A stretch of DNA of 64,000 nucleotides from assembly GCA_022432975.1 (NCBI GenBank), contig CM039508.1:32134433-32198432 (forward strand), written 5' to 3'. Source of the DNA: Begonia masoniana. Taxonomy: Eukaryota; Streptophyta; Magnoliopsida; Cucurbitales; Begoniaceae. Both the position numbers and the translations under genes were made by a program. Every line of letters begins with the position of its first letter. Positions within the stretch are counted from its first letter, which is position 1. Shown here piece after piece: positions 37,095-48,839 of this stretch. The notes below the pieces were generated by a model. That model saw nothing but the letters and a program-made list of their open reading frames with translations. It was not told the DNA's origin and made no database searches.

Positions 37095-37230
37095 ATCTTC
37101 TTGATGGGCCATCATTGGGCTCCCTTCTCTCTTTTACCTTGGTTGAGTGCTCTTCTTGGTTCTCCAAGATAAGTGCTCTTGAGTCTAGCCCGGGGTGATC
37201 GGGGCTCGTGTCCTCCTTTGAGCATGGAGT
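37095..37230. other. Junction sequence before the hAT remnant
   Basis: About 135 bp of unassigned sequence. GGGGTGATCG at 37192-37201 is an exact inverted match to the end of the hAT element near 39360 and may mark its left terminus. Confidence 0.4.
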
Positions 37231-37234
37231 GGTC

Positions 37235-38760
37235 AAGTGATATTTTTAATCTTTATGAAAAAGAACAAATGAAGTTGAAAGAGTACTTTAGAACAACATC
37301 ACAATCAGTATGTTTAACTACAGATACATGAACTTCTATTTAAAATTTAATTACATAGTTTTAACTGCTCATTATGTTGATAGTGATTGAACCATGCATA
37401 AGAGGATTTTGAATTTATGTTTGATTTTGAATCATAAAGGTGACACAATTGGTAAAAAATTAGAAAGATGTTTGTTTGAATGGGGAATTGAAAATGTGTT
37501 GACTGTTACAGTTGATAATGCTTCTTCGAATGATGTTGCAATTTCATATTTGATCAAAAGTGTTAGAAATTGGAATGATTTGGTTTTAAATGAAAAATAC
37601 ATGCATGTGCGATGTTTTACATACATATTGAACTTGATTATAAGTGATGGCTTGAAAGATCACCAATAGGCTATTAGTAGACTACGTAGAGCTGTTAAGT
37701 ATGCTCGATCTTCACCTACAAGGTTACAAATTTTTAAGAATTGTGTTGATAATGTTTAGATCGTATGTAAAAGTAGTGTTTCTCTTGATGTGTCTACAAA
37801 ATGGAATTTTACATATTTGATGTTAGCAAGTGCTGAAAAATTTGAGAAAGCTTTTGACAAGTTAATAGAAACCGATAGTAATTATGTTGGTGATTTGAGT
37901 GGGGAAACACCTCCCCGTACAACAAAATGGACGAATATTAAAGAACTTGTTAAGTTCTTAAAGATTTTTTATGATACAACTGTGATTGTTTCAGCCTATT
38001 CACATATTACATCAAATACTTATTTTAGTGAAGCATGAAATTTGAAAATGGTTATCATGGAGTATGTTGAGTGTGACAATCCATCATTGAGGAATATGGC
38101 TATTAGAATACAAGGAAAATTTGACAAGTACGGGAGAAGTTGTGAGAATATTAATTTCTTGATGTACGTTACAGTTATCTTAGATTTGAGATGTAAAATA
38201 CAATTTTTACAACATTGTCTTACCATGTTGGTTGACAATAATAAAGCTGGTGAGTCAAGAACGAACTGTGATTAACAGATTATATCTTCAATACAAATTT
38301 GATTTGGGGTTAAGTATGTCATAAGATTATTGTAGAATAAGTGTTGCAACATCTTCGTCCACATGACAAATTACTAGTTTTTGCCACAATAAGGTATATG
38401 AGATGTTTTGTAGCCGTCATAGTAAGCTAGATGCTTTAAGCAAGAGGATGAAAGTTGATCAATATTTATCTGAAGAATTGGAAAAATTTTCAGACAATCA
38501 AGATAATTTGGCATGGTGGAAAGTGAATTCATTTAAATATCTAATATTAAGTAAAATTACAAAAGATGTATTGGTTATTCCTATTTCCACTGTTTCTTCG
38601 GAGTCAACTTTCAGTAGCGGAGGATGTGTACTTGATTCTTTTTGTAGTCTTTATCACCAAAGACTGTTGAGGTGCTTATTTGTACTCAAAGTTGGATTCA
38701 AAAGGCAAAACATCATTTAGACAATTTTAATGATGTGATGGATGAGTTTTACAAATGTGC
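37235..38760 (+). pseudogene. hAT-family transposase (zf-BED/RICESLEEPER type), decayed
   Basis: Transposase pieces lie in order on the plus strand. First comes KLKEYFRTTSQSVCLTTDT, the start of the catalytic core. Then 37394-37669 has KRILNLCL, GIENVLTVTVDNASSND and HVRCFTYILNLI, which are core-domain signatures. 37790-38275 is the middle part with PPRTTKW. 38403-38720 is the C-terminal hATC dimerisation domain with WWKVNSFKYLILSKI, KDVL.IP.STVSSESTFS.GG and VLDSF. The BED zinc finger is missing and the frame is broken by several stops and shifts. hAT transposases cut and paste DNA and need both the core and the dimerisation domain, so this copy is dead. Confidence 0.88.
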
Positions 38761-39379
38761 GTTTTAAATTTTTCTCCTATTCTTTTTAGTAATTACTATA
38801 TATTATATACTTCATTTAGAACTTATATTTTACAGATTTTACATCAACAGATGGCGATGGAGATAGCAGACCAATTAAAATTAGCAAATAGTGAAAACAT
38901 CTAATTTTCTTAGTGTATGTTTGATTGTTTTCTACTTCATTTTCTATTTAATTACATTTTTATTAGTACTATATTTTTTAATGAATTCACTTGCTTTATG
39001 TACAACTTATATTTACTTTATGTAAATAGAGAAGCTACTTTATGTAAATAGAGAAGCCAGAAGCAAAGTTGGGAAAGAATGAATTTGTTTCAAATGTAAG
39101 GACATGCATCCTAGAGGAAAGTTGGGGTCTATATGTTGTTCTTTTGCTTTGATTTGCTCTATGATCATGATGGATATTTGAATTTTTTTATTAAAAAAAT
39201 TATTTCTTATTGGCAAAAATCAGAACCAGACCAGAAATTCTAGTCCGGTTCTAAAAAAAATTTATCTAGTTCGGTCCTAAATTTTTTTTTTTTTATGGGT
39301 ATTGGTTCTAAAAATTGAAAACCAAAATATATTGGTCTGGTCATATTCTCTCTCAAAACCAGATCACGATCACCCCTAG
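38761..39379. mobile_element. hAT 3' non-coding end with terminal repeat
   Basis: AT-rich sequence ending AACCAGATCACGATCACCCCTAG (about 39357-39379), a hAT-like terminus (CTAGGGGTG when reversed), preceded by GGTTC/GGTC-rich subterminal words. I could not find a matching 8-bp TSD on the left. Confidence 0.55.
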
Positions 39380-40025
39380 TATTGTCTATTGGCCTTTTGG
39401 ACCAATGATCTAATACCAAAGTATAGAGAACGATCAGTATGGACTATTACTGTCTTTTATTATAGAAGTAGCTCTGAAATTTGAGACTCTGGCAATCTCC
39501 TAATTCAAGTATCGTTCAAACTTATCACCCATTACAACCTCTCATGAGGGAGAGAGACAAGTCAAAAAATGAATGGGTGGGAAGATCTACATTTGCAAAG
39601 TCATCCCAAGAAAGTGAGAGTGTTAAACTTCTTAAAACTCAACCTGAGAGACGCAGTGGGAGCTTCCAGTGCTTTGGATTGAAAAAAGATCACTCCTATG
39701 AAGCCCTCTGAACATGAAATTTTTGTGGGTTGGCTAAAATTTCCCAAGTCTCGATAAACTCCTTGGACCCCTGATGTCCGGTTTCTTCAATTTCTTCCCA
39801 GTCCACGCATTTTCTGTTCAGCTGTTAATTGAATGCTAATACGAAGGCTAATACCGCTGAATTCTCAATAGTAAGCAAATCATATCAGTTACTAGAAATT
39901 CTATTAAATTAGCCTTGTGCTTTGTACATGTCATAGAACAGTCAACTCCTTCTGTATAGCTATCCAATCATTTGTTGACTGCACAATCATCTCTCTCATA
40001 GAGACTATATAGCCCACATGGACAG
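39380..40025. other. Unassigned stretch between hAT and Copia elements
   Basis: Contains a 76-codon open frame (39481-39711) with no recognised domain. The Copia element inserted at its right end, producing GACAG on both sides. Confidence 0.4.
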
Positions 40026-40198
40026 TGTTAGTATAAATATATTATTTATTTAACTGTACTTGATATAAAGTGGTAATGATCACGGTAGCCTGCTGAAGGG
40101 ATGTACGGGCATCGTGTTTCGAAAGAAAATCAGAGTCGTCTTCTTCTTCTTCTTCTTGCTCTGTTCTCTCTTCTTCCCTCTCTTTCATTTCCCTTACA
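40026..40198 (+). repeat. Cop-1 5' LTR
   Basis: 173 bp, from TGTTAGTATAAA to TTCCCTTACA. Contains a TTC microsatellite (40138-40157) and a TATAAATATATTATTT AT-rich start. Confidence 0.92.
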
Positions 40199-40210
40199 TG
40201 GTATCAGAGC
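40199..40210 (+). other. Cop-1 primer binding site (tRNA-iMet)
   Basis: TGGTATCAGAGC immediately follows the 5' LTR, a perfect plant initiator-Met PBS. Confidence 0.95.
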
Positions 40211-40227
40211 TCCACAGTTCTTAACAA

Positions 40228-41190
40228 ATGGCCTCGTCAAGCTCTTCGTTCCCCACCTCCCCCTTAGCTCCTCTTTCTTCTTCCTCCCTACCTCGTTTTC
40301 CTTCTATGAACCAGACGCTGACTGTTAAACTCGATTCTACCAACTACCTCTTCTGGAAAGCACATATTTTGAACATCGTCATCACAAATGGCCTCGACAG
40401 CATTCTAGATGGCTCGTACCCATCTCCTCCTCTATTTCTGGACTCTCTCTCACAAACTCAAAATCTTGAGTTTTCCTTATGGCAGAGGCACAACCGTCTT
40501 GTTTTGAGTTGGCTCTTCTCCTCTATTTCTGAGAGTCTTTTTCCCCAAATCGTCCTCTTCAATACTGCCAGTGAAATCTGGCTAGCTCTTGGCCGAATGT
40601 TTGCTTCCTCCTCTTTAGCCAGAATCACAGATCTTCGAACTCAACTTCACACCCTATCAAAAGATAGCATTTCTGTTACCTCCTACACTCAAAAAATCAC
40701 GTCTTTATGTAATACATTAGCAACTATCGGAGAGCTGGTATTTTACCGTGACCAAGTCATTTACTTTCTCGGCAGACTGGGCAGTGATTAGACTGCATTT
40801 GTGACCTCCATCTTGAACCGCACAAATCAACCATCTCTGGAGGAAATCCACAGCCTGCTGCACAGATCAACCATCTCTGGAGGAAATCCACAGCCTGCTT
40901 TAAAGCTATGAGTTTTGTCTGGAAAAATAAAACTCAATGACTTCACTTTCAGCTCCACCGGTTATTCAAGCTCATACTGCTTTCTCCCGATTTCCCCGCT
41001 CTCCTCAGCCTTTCAACGTCCCTCAGAACCGCCTTCCCTTTGCATCATCTACAGGTTCTTATTAGGGCAGTCTCAGATCAGCCCTTTGTCAGGCTCCAAC
41101 TTGGTGTCCAACTTGGCCCACAGGCAACTTCAAGCCTCAGTGTCAAATATGCAGTAAACTGGGCCACGTTGCAGCCGTATGCTATTATCG
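40228..41190 (+). pseudogene. Cop-1 gag with zinc knuckle (broken)
   Basis: Met at 40228 opens MASSSSSFPTSP. The Copia gag domain follows: LDSTNYLFWKAHI, WQRHNRLVLSWLFSS, EIWLALGRMF and LRTQLHTLSKDS. An in-frame stop occurs after about 187 codons. A 40-bp tandem duplication at 40821-40860/40861-40900 then shifts the frame (40 is not a multiple of three). The CCHC knuckle CQICSKLGHVAAVC is readable at 41141-41182. Gag would form the virus-like particle; this copy cannot. Confidence 0.9.
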
Positions 41191-41779
41191 ACTGAACACC
41201 TCCTATAGACCTCCTTCCTCAACCCAACCTCAAGCTTTTCTGTCTCCGTTTCAAGCCAACATGGCAAGGATACTGCCGACCTCTTCTTTCTCAGCTTCAT
41301 CTCCAGCCACCGTTTGAACCTAGGATTTTGGAGCCACCCATCATTTGACACCAAATGCCTCCCTGTTGCACAACAAAACTCCATACTCTGGTTCTACTCA
41401 AGTGATCGCAGTCAACGGTAAGTCGGTGTGAAGTAAGCATTACGGTTTAGCTACTCTTCCTATTGGTAGCTGATCACTGTCTTTGAACTCTATTTTTAAC
41501 ACACCTCAAGTTGTCCACAATCTGCTTAGTATCAACAAACTATGTCATGACAACTTAGTTTTCATTGAATTTCATTCCACTTTCTTTCTTATCAAGGATC
41601 AGACTACCAATCAGATTCTTCTCTAGAGTTCCCTTAATAACAGACTCTACCAGACTTCCTCCACTCCCACTACATTGTTTACTCAAGCTCAATCACCAGA
41701 ACCGGCTCCCTACTTGGCCTATTCTTTTTTAATAGCATTTTAGGTTCATGTAATGTTTCCTCTAATAAACATACAGAAT

Positions 41780-44220
41780 CTAAACTTTGTGTAGCTTGTC
41801 GTCTGAGAAAAACTCACTGTTTGCCTTTTTCAATATCAAACTCTCATGTTTTATTGCCTTTTGATATTATACACACTGATGTTTGGGGTCCTTCCCCGAT
41901 TAACTCAAGTACTGGTGCACGTTATTTTCTTCTATTTGTTGATGATTGCACTCATTTCACTTGACTTTATTGTCTAAAATTGAAAAGTGAAGTTCAAACT
42001 ATCTTTGTGCAATTTCATCGTATGGTTCAAACTCAATTTGGTGTTCAAATCAAATCTGTCCAATCCGACTAGGGTGGAGAATTTCAATCACTCTCTAATA
42101 TTTTTAAATCCCTGGGGATTCATCATCGTATTTCCTGTCCTTATACACCAAATCAAAATGGAATAGTAGAGCATAAAAATTGTCATGTTGTTGAAATCGG
42201 TCTTGCTCTTCTTTTCCATTCTTCAATGCCTCAATCCTTCTGGCCCTATGCTTTTGCCACTGCGGCAACTCTAATCAACTTTTTACCTACCCATGTATTA
42301 AACCATCAGTCACCCTTCGAATGTCTGTTTCACATTGCCTCATCCTATTTATCATTACGTGTTTTTGGATGCTTATGTTTCTCATTGCTTCGTTCTTTCA
42401 CAAACTACAGTCTCGATCTCTCCCGTGCGTCTTCTTGGGGTATAGCTTCTCATCATAAGGGCTATCTTTTCCTAGATCATCTCTCAAACAAAATATATAT
42501 TACTTGTCATGTCACATTCGATGAGTCCTCCTTTCCTTTCTCTTTAGTCATTCCCTCAGCTGCAAGATTGTTGTCTTTTGCCATTTCAATACCCTTCAAT
42601 TCCCATTCCTCCCCTCCCTACTCACACTACTAACCATCCACCAATCACTCCATTACTTTCTCCTTCTTCCCTCACTTTTCTCTCTTCTCCCTCCCCCGCT
42701 TTGCTCCCTTCTCCTTCCCCTAGCCCCATCACCCATTGTACACAACCATCCACTTACTATTAATGATCACTCTATTATAACTAGATCCAAGGCAGGAATC
42801 TTCAAACCAAAGGCTCTATCTACTGAAACCTTACTTGAACCACCTACTTTTAAACAAACATCTTCTTGTCCCAATTGGATGAATGCTATGAAAGAAGAAA
42901 TTTCCACTCTACAAAAAAACAACACTTGGCAGCTTGTTCCTCTACCTAAAGGTGCAAAATTTATTGGTTGCAAATGGGTCTTTAAAATCAAACTCAACTC
43001 TGACAGCTCAGTCAATCGGCACAAGGCACGTTTAGTGGCAAAAGGGTATCATCAAACAGAATGTATAGATTATGATGAAACCTTTAGTCCAGTTGTGAAA
43101 CTCATCATTGTTCGCACCACATTAGCTCTCGCTCTCTCTCTTTTTGATGGATTATTAGACAACTGAATATCAACAATGCTTTTCTTCATGGCGATTTTAC
43201 TGACACCGTGTACATGTAACAACCTCCAAGTTTTGTTGATCCATCTTATCCTTTAGCAACATGTTTATTACGAAAATCGCTTTACGTGCTCAAGCAATCT
43301 CCCCAAGCTTGGTGCAACAAGTTATATACTGCATTGCTATCTTGGGGTTTCTCAGCGTCAAAGTCTGATACTTCCCTCTTCATCTGCCACAAAAACAGTT
43401 CTATGCTCCTTATGTTAGTCTATGTCGATGACATTATTCTAACTAGAAACTCCTCCACTCTTTTGGATCAGTTGCTCATTTATTTACGATCACAATTTAT
43501 GGTACGTGACCTTGGACCTCTCAGTTTTTTCCTTGGGATATTTGTTACGAAGACTTCTACTACTCTCTCCTTGTCTCAAACTCGGTATATTTTGGCTCTG
43601 CTTTACAAAGCAAACATGAAGTCATGCAAGCTGACTCCCACTCTAATGGTTGCCGGACCAACACTATCAAAACACTCAAGAACATCATTATCTGATGGTT
43701 CTTTATATCGTAGCATTGTTGGAGGCCTCTAATACTACTGTCTTACTAGGTCAGATATAGCATTTGTTGTCAACATGGTTTCTCAATTTATGCATGTACC
43801 GACTGATATTCACTAGCAATTCGTCAAACTCATTTTTTGGTATCTCCAAGGTACTTCTTTTATGGGGATCTCTTTTTTCTCTTCCAAATACATGAATTTG
43901 ACGTATTATACGGATGCTGATTGGGCCTCATGCCCCAATGATAGAAAAAGTACTAATAGTTACTGCATTGTCCTATATCCAATCACTTCTCAAAGAGATT
44001 GGTATTATGTCCCCTGTGGTACCTGTACTTTTTTTCGATAACTTGAGAGCTACCTACCTTGCATCAAATTCAGTTCTCCACTCAAAGTCCAAACATGTCG
44101 TATTCTACTATCATTTTGTTAGGAAAAAAGTAGCTAACAAAACATTGATGGTTCAATTTACTCCATTAGAAGAACTAGTCACTGATGCACTCACCAAACA
44201 GCTTCTTTTGTCCTCATTCA
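41780..44220 (+). pseudogene. Cop-1 pol: integrase, RT, RNase H (broken)
   Basis: The integrase zinc end (CVACRLRKTHC) is followed by its core: FDIIHTDVWGPSP (first Asp), VQSD.GGEFQ (second Asp), then TPNQNGIVEHKN (Glu), about 41790-42190. RT starts near 42880 (WQLVPLPKGAKFIGCKWVFK, KARLVAKGYHQ) and has the catalytic YVDD at about 43420-43435, with LKQSPQAWCNKLY before it. RNase H begins YTDADWASCPNDRKST (about 43905). Stops and frameshifts interrupt each part (for example at 41960, 42070, 43165, 43220). The order of integrase before RT confirms Copia. Confidence 0.9.
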
Positions 44221-44269
44221 CAATTTTTACATCCAAGATCTTCGACCTACGACCTACGACCTTGCTCTT

Positions 44270-44278
44270 GAGAGGGGA
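44270..44278 (+). other. Cop-1 polypurine tract
   Basis: GAGAGGGGA directly precedes the 3' LTR start TGTTAG. Confidence 0.85.
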
Positions 44279-44457
44279 TGTTAGTATAAATATATTATTT
44301 ATTTAACTGTACTTTATGTAAAATGGTAATGATCATGGTAGCTTGCTGAAGGGATGTAAGGGCGTCGTGTTTGAAAAAAAAATCAGAGTCTTCTTCTCCT
44401 TCTTCTCACTCTGTTCACTCTTCTTCCCTCTCGGCTCTCTCTTTCGTTTCCCTTACG
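44279..44457 (+). repeat. Cop-1 3' LTR
   Basis: About 179 bp, collinear with the 5' LTR and clearly diverged from it. The terminal CA has changed to CG. Confidence 0.92.
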
Positions 44458-44462
44458 GACAG

Positions 44463-44697
44463 ATGACTACACAGAGATAGAGCTGATGGCACTTGGCTAA
44501 CTTCACAAACTATTTGACGTCGGGATTTTATTTGCTCACATCCAAAAGCTTATGCTCTATTTTGTTAATAAAAAATTATGATGCCACTTGAAATTCAAAT
44601 TCATATTAATTTTTTTAAAATATTTTACAAAAATTGTAATCTAAAAGTTTAAACATGAAAGTAGTTTAAAATCTTTCATTGTTAAGAGTTTAATTAG
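44463..44697. other. Gap between Cop-1 and Gy-C
   Basis: Short AT-rich spacer between two TSDs. No coding similarity seen. Confidence 0.4.
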
Positions 44698-44702
44698 ATG
44701 AA

Positions 44703-46044
44703 TTATACAAAATGAGGCTGCAAAACCGAAGATTAGTGCAATGACAATTTTGATATTGGTGTTCTCGGCTCAATCCGAGAACACCCTCAAGTAATATGCA
44801 ATAACATAATAAATTATGATCCAAATAATATGAAATTTAGAGGATTTCAAATATTATGTATTGAGTGTTATTCCTGTAAATTTCAAAGAAAGATAATAAT
44901 AAACACGGAAGTTATCCAAGGGATCTGTAACCGGCCCGTAAAGCAACTTTTAGTGCTTCCGGGTGATGCAACCTTCTGAGGAAAGATTACAACGGCACTA
45001 GATCGGTTTGGCTCACTTTCTCCCTTATCTAAGATCTTAGACAAGATGCAGAAAAGATGAGAATAAGATCTTCTAAGCAACCTTGGGCTTAGAAGACAAT
45101 AAGATGTGCACTCCCTCTCGAAAACAAAGTGACCGAGGCAATTACCTTTGAGATGAAAACGCCAAGGCACAAGAGCTTCTGAAAAATACCTCAAATTATC
45201 ATCAAAAGCTGATTACAATGTCTGAAAATTATGCTTGAATATGCTAGGGCAACTAAGGGTTTAGTTAGCACAATGAAATATGAAAAGATTGTTCGGTCTT
45301 GATCCATCCGTCCGTGTAAGTATGCTCCTTCATCTTGACCGTGGAGATGGCTCCTTGTATGGTAAGTTGTGTTGAACCTTGTGGGGAAGAGTGTGAGTCT
45401 TCAGGAATGATTTCAAATGGAAAAAGGGCGTGCTTCCTTTTGAAAGAATGGACTCAAGGGCTGGGCTTTATGTTTTGGGTGTGCGCTCAAGTAAGCCTAT
45501 AACGAGCTGTTGGTAATGTATCTGGTTGACAAAGAAAATGACTCCCAAATTTCACGATCCAGCCCATTCTCAAAATCTCAACGTGTTGGCTACAATTGTC
45601 ATGAAGGCCACTTTTTGTAATAAGGTCGGCGAGGCTGTCAATTTTGCCAATTATGCCTCGGAGGTCAGATTTATGGTTGTTTTTTAAAAGTCCAATAATT
45701 AAGGTTGCTTTTCCTTTGAGGCCAACAACCCCATAGCACCCTCTAATGCATGATGAGATATAGGCCCAAAGTTTTCCTAAAACCCAATGGAGGCAATGGA
45801 TTACATAGAGTTGTAAAAGAGAAGACAAATTCTCTCTTCTGTAAGTCCAAAGCTCCAAGTTAACATGTTGGTGGCCTTATTGATGTCTTGAGGAGTTGGC
45901 TTCCAATCCAAGTGCTCCATTAATGCTTCCACGTGCTTCATTAGTTCATCACCTGCAAAAAAAAAAAATGCAATAAGTAGTAAAAAGGCTAGTAAGATTG
46001 TGGCACATACCTGTGAACGTGTTTTGGGTCTTCGGGGCATATCA
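44703..46044 (-). repeat. Gy-C 3' LTR
   Basis: 1342 bp. The first base pair of the TGATAC end has changed (TTATACAAAATG). Collinear with 49718-50637 and 53055-53261. Confidence 0.88.
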
Positions 46045-46066
46045 TCCTCTCTGGGTGGGAGGGGAT
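46045..46066 (-). other. Gy-C polypurine tract
   Basis: On the minus strand the run CCCTCCCACCCAGAGAGGA abuts the LTR start TGATATGCCCC. AGAGAGGA is the likely primer portion. Confidence 0.65.
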
Positions 46067-46358
46067 TTGACCTTAAATCTAGAGGGTTGACTCCTTGTGT
46101 CCCTTTGTTCCAAATGATGACTATCTTTGTTTGGTCCAGAGAAGTGCCTACAAAACAAACATAGTTTATAATTTGGAAATTCGGCCATGGATTTGGTTGA
46201 AGACGGTTGAGGGTTTGGTCATCCTTATGTATGAGTAAAGTGCCATTTTTCTCTGGTCTTATGGGAGTTCGATCCGTCTTAGACCCTTCTTTTCCTCTTT
46301 TGCTTTCCTTTTCGCGGGGAATTTCTTCAAACAACCTCATAATCCTTGAACCTTTATT

Positions 46359-47021
46359 TCAGTTCACAAAACGCTCCAATGTTAACGAAATTAGTAGGTA
46401 CTTATTCATAAGGGTGTTTAGTTGTAACCCTACTAACCACCAATAATATTCTTGAGTGTGGTATTCCAACAACCTCGCACAAGGCACAAAACTTGATGTG
46501 TTCAACAGTAAGAGAATTATTTTGGAATCATTAAAAGAATGCCTTGGGTTTAAGGTATAAGTATTAAAATTAGTAACGTCGAATTTTGGGTCACTCAAAG
46601 CTGAGGTATCCCTTAAGACTCCTATTGAAGGTTGCCAAGTGGTGTTCATGTAAAAAGGACCCTTGGTCAATAAATCTTTTATATCAATGTGTTTGACAAA
46701 AGTTACCTCCTTTAAGAGTGGTGGCAACTTCTCCTTGTCTCTATTTTGTAATAATAATTGTTTTCCCTCTATAAGAACTTCCTTTAAATCTAGCCCCTCG
46801 ACTTCTTCCTTAGTTATGAAGAGGTTGGTCTTGTTGGAATCACTTGAAAGGTGCTCTGGATCATAATGATCAAATTGTGTAACTCCAAACTTAAAGTTAT
46901 TCAAATTTAAAGCATCCCTTGAAATTCCTATTGAGTGTGGCCAAGGTTTCTTATCATAAAAAGGATCTTGATCCAATAGATTCATCAAATCCATGGGTTT
47001 GTCCCTTTGAGGGTAGTTCAC
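46359..47021 (-). CDS. Unrecognised 220-codon ORF with duplicated 45-residue module (Gy-C interior)
   Basis: I do not recognise this protein. It lies where RT would be expected, downstream of gag and protease on the same strand. Two copies of a module are visible. Residues 10-54 have DLMNLLDQDPFY, then PWPHSIGISRDAL, then KFGVTQFDHY. Residues 112-156 have DIKDLLTKGPFY, then TWQPSIGVLRDTS, then KFDVTNFNTY. Between them is a charged stretch (LIEGKQLLLQNRDKEKLP). It has no transmembrane segment, signal peptide or zinc motif. The frame is open while the neighbouring gag-protease region is full of stops, so it may be younger or by chance intact. A downstream frame (46340 toward the PPT) has a partly similar NPWPNFQIINY stretch. 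It could be a captured host sequence or an element-specific accessory gene. Confidence 0.45.
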   Translation of the reverse strand: MNYPQRDKPMDLMNLLDQDPFYDKKPWPHSIGISRDALNLNNFKFGVTQFDHYDPEHLSSDSNKTNLFITKEEVEGLDLKEVLIEGKQLLLQNRDKEKLPPLLKEVTFVKHIDIKDLLTKGPFYMNTTWQPSIGVLRDTSALSDPKFDVTNFNTYTLNPRHSFNDSKIILLLLNTSSFVPCARLLEYHTQEYYWWLVGLQLNTLMNKYLLISLTLERFVN

Positions 47022-47049
47022 CTCCTCATGATAACTTTCTTCTTCATGG

Positions 47050-48813
47050 ATAGTTGTATTGAGATCACCTTTTATAATTCTTTCTTTCTTGTCGCCTCAT
47101 CTTTTGCTATTTTCTCAGGTGATCGCGGTGCCAGTTTGATCATTTTTCCTCCAATCTTTAGTGAGTAGTTAGAAAAACCATCATGTGTTGTCTTCCTATC
47201 GTACTGCCAAGGATGTCCAAGAAGTAAATGACTGGCATTCATAGGTACAATGTCAAAAAGGATAGAATCCTTATATTTTTTATAGAGAATTCAATTTGTA
47301 GCTTGCTTGTTAAACATTCAAGTCATCTCTATCGTCCAACCACCACAACTTATATGGTTTTTGGTGTGGAATAGTGTCCAACCCTAATTTTTCAACCATG
47401 TCTTTGGAAGCTACGTTGGCACAGCTTCCTCCGTCTATGATTATCTAACATACCTTATCTTTGACCAGACAACGAGTATGAAAAATATTCTCCTGTTGAT
47501 ATTGCTCGTCTATAGCCTTTGACACCGGTGTTCATCGTATGACCATTAGAAGAGGTCCTTTTTTAGCATGGCAAACTTCGTCTTCGAAATCCACTTCTTC
47601 AATAGCATCTTCCTCTTGTTCTTTGTCACTATCAATTTCTCTAGTTCCATCCTTAATTATTATAACACGACGGTTAGGGCATTGAGCCATCACATGTCTA
47701 AAGCCATGGCATTTATAACACTTGATTTTGATGTCGATGCTATGGTTGGATTTGCATTAGCCTCTTTTGAGGGCCAACTTCTAGTGAAAGACTTCTTTTC
47801 TTCTGCATTGAAAATTTTCCTATAGTTTTCTAGGGCCTTAATAGGAAAATGACTAGTTGTTGGTCTTAACCCTCTTTTGATTTGACATTCGACTTTTAAA
47901 GCCATCTCGACAACCGAATCAAAGGTTTCATGATGATGTAGCTTGACAGCGCTGCCTATCTCAACATTTAGCCCACGAAAATGAACCTTGCTATCACTTG
48001 TTCCTTGAGTTCTCTAAATTCACCTCTCATTCTTAGGGTTTCAAACTCAGTGAGGAATTCTCCTACCGTTTGTCCTTTTTGTAACAAATTTTGCATTTGC
48101 AAAAACAAATCTTGTCGGTAGTGACTAGGTACAAACTTATGTCACATGAGTCTTTTCATTTCTCCCCATGTGCTGACTTGATTAACATGATCATGCCACC
48201 TTTGGTTCCTAAGGTCTTCCCACCATAATGCAGCGCAGCTGGTCAATTTCATCGCAACGAGTTGGATTTTAGTCTTATCAGAATATCCATAATATGTGAA
48301 TATTTTCTCGACCTTGCCTATCCAATCAAAGAATGCATCCCCATTGCTAATTCTGTTGAATTGAGGTATGAATATTTTAACATGCCTAAAGTCATCATTG
48401 TCTCGGCGACTGTTAGGTAGGAATTCCTCTTCCCATTCCCTTAATTCTTCATTGTGGAAGTGTTGGTCACGAAACCTTTCTTAAGGAGTATCATTGTTTC
48501 TCCTAAACGTGCTTCTAGTGAAGTCCGATTCGGCTCGCCCTCTGTGCATGGTTCCTTGGAAACCTTTCTCGGTTCTCCTTCCTTGCATGGGCTTTTTGAA
48601 CGTAGGATCATTTTTCCTCCTTGGTGTGGTTTCTTGGGAAGTATTATTACGTTCGTTATTACTCATATGTTCCTCCATTCTTTCCATAAATTGCTTCATC
48701 ATTTGAGTGAGGCCATTAATTTGACCTTGTACACTCGATTCTCCCACATGTTGGTTTTTGATTTGGGAAGTTTCCATGTCCCCGTTCTGATCGTGATTGA
48801 GATTATAGTTCAT
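47050..48813 (-). pseudogene. Gy-C gag and protease (broken)
   Basis: From the Met at 48813, a 110-residue polar N-terminus (many Gln, Arg, Asn) leads into a gag capsid segment read in another frame, with FFDWIGKVEKIF, ALWWEDLRNQRW and a HYRQDLF-like block (48400-47900). The zinc knuckle CYKCHGFRHVMAQC follows at about 47680-47720, reached by a frameshift. The protease motif IIIDGGSCANVAS lies at about 47408-47446. After it comes HLLLGHPWQYDRKTTHDG at about 47175-47235, a pattern that follows the protease in several plant Gypsy lineages. Stops and frameshifts are frequent. No RT follows; the frame region ends in the duplicated-module ORF. Confidence 0.8.
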
Positions 48814-48839
48814 TCCACTTCAGATTGTCATTAAAAGAA

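Larger units (their letters stand above)
40026..44457 (+). mobile_element. Cop-1: complete short-LTR Ty1/Copia element, TSD GACAG
   Basis: The LTRs are only 173-179 bp (40026-40198 and 44279-44457), both starting TGTTAGTATAAATATATT. The TSD is GACAG at 40021-40025 and 44458-44462. A perfect Met-tRNA PBS and a PPT (GAGAGGGGA) are present. Internal order is gag, integrase, RT, RNase H, which defines Copia. The 3' LTR ends CG instead of CA. All frames are broken by stops, so the copy is old and inactive. Confidence 0.95.

Noticed and set aside
45801..46340. 179-codon ORF on the minus strand
   Set aside because: It runs through the Gy-C polypurine tract into the LTR, so most of it is non-coding element sequence.
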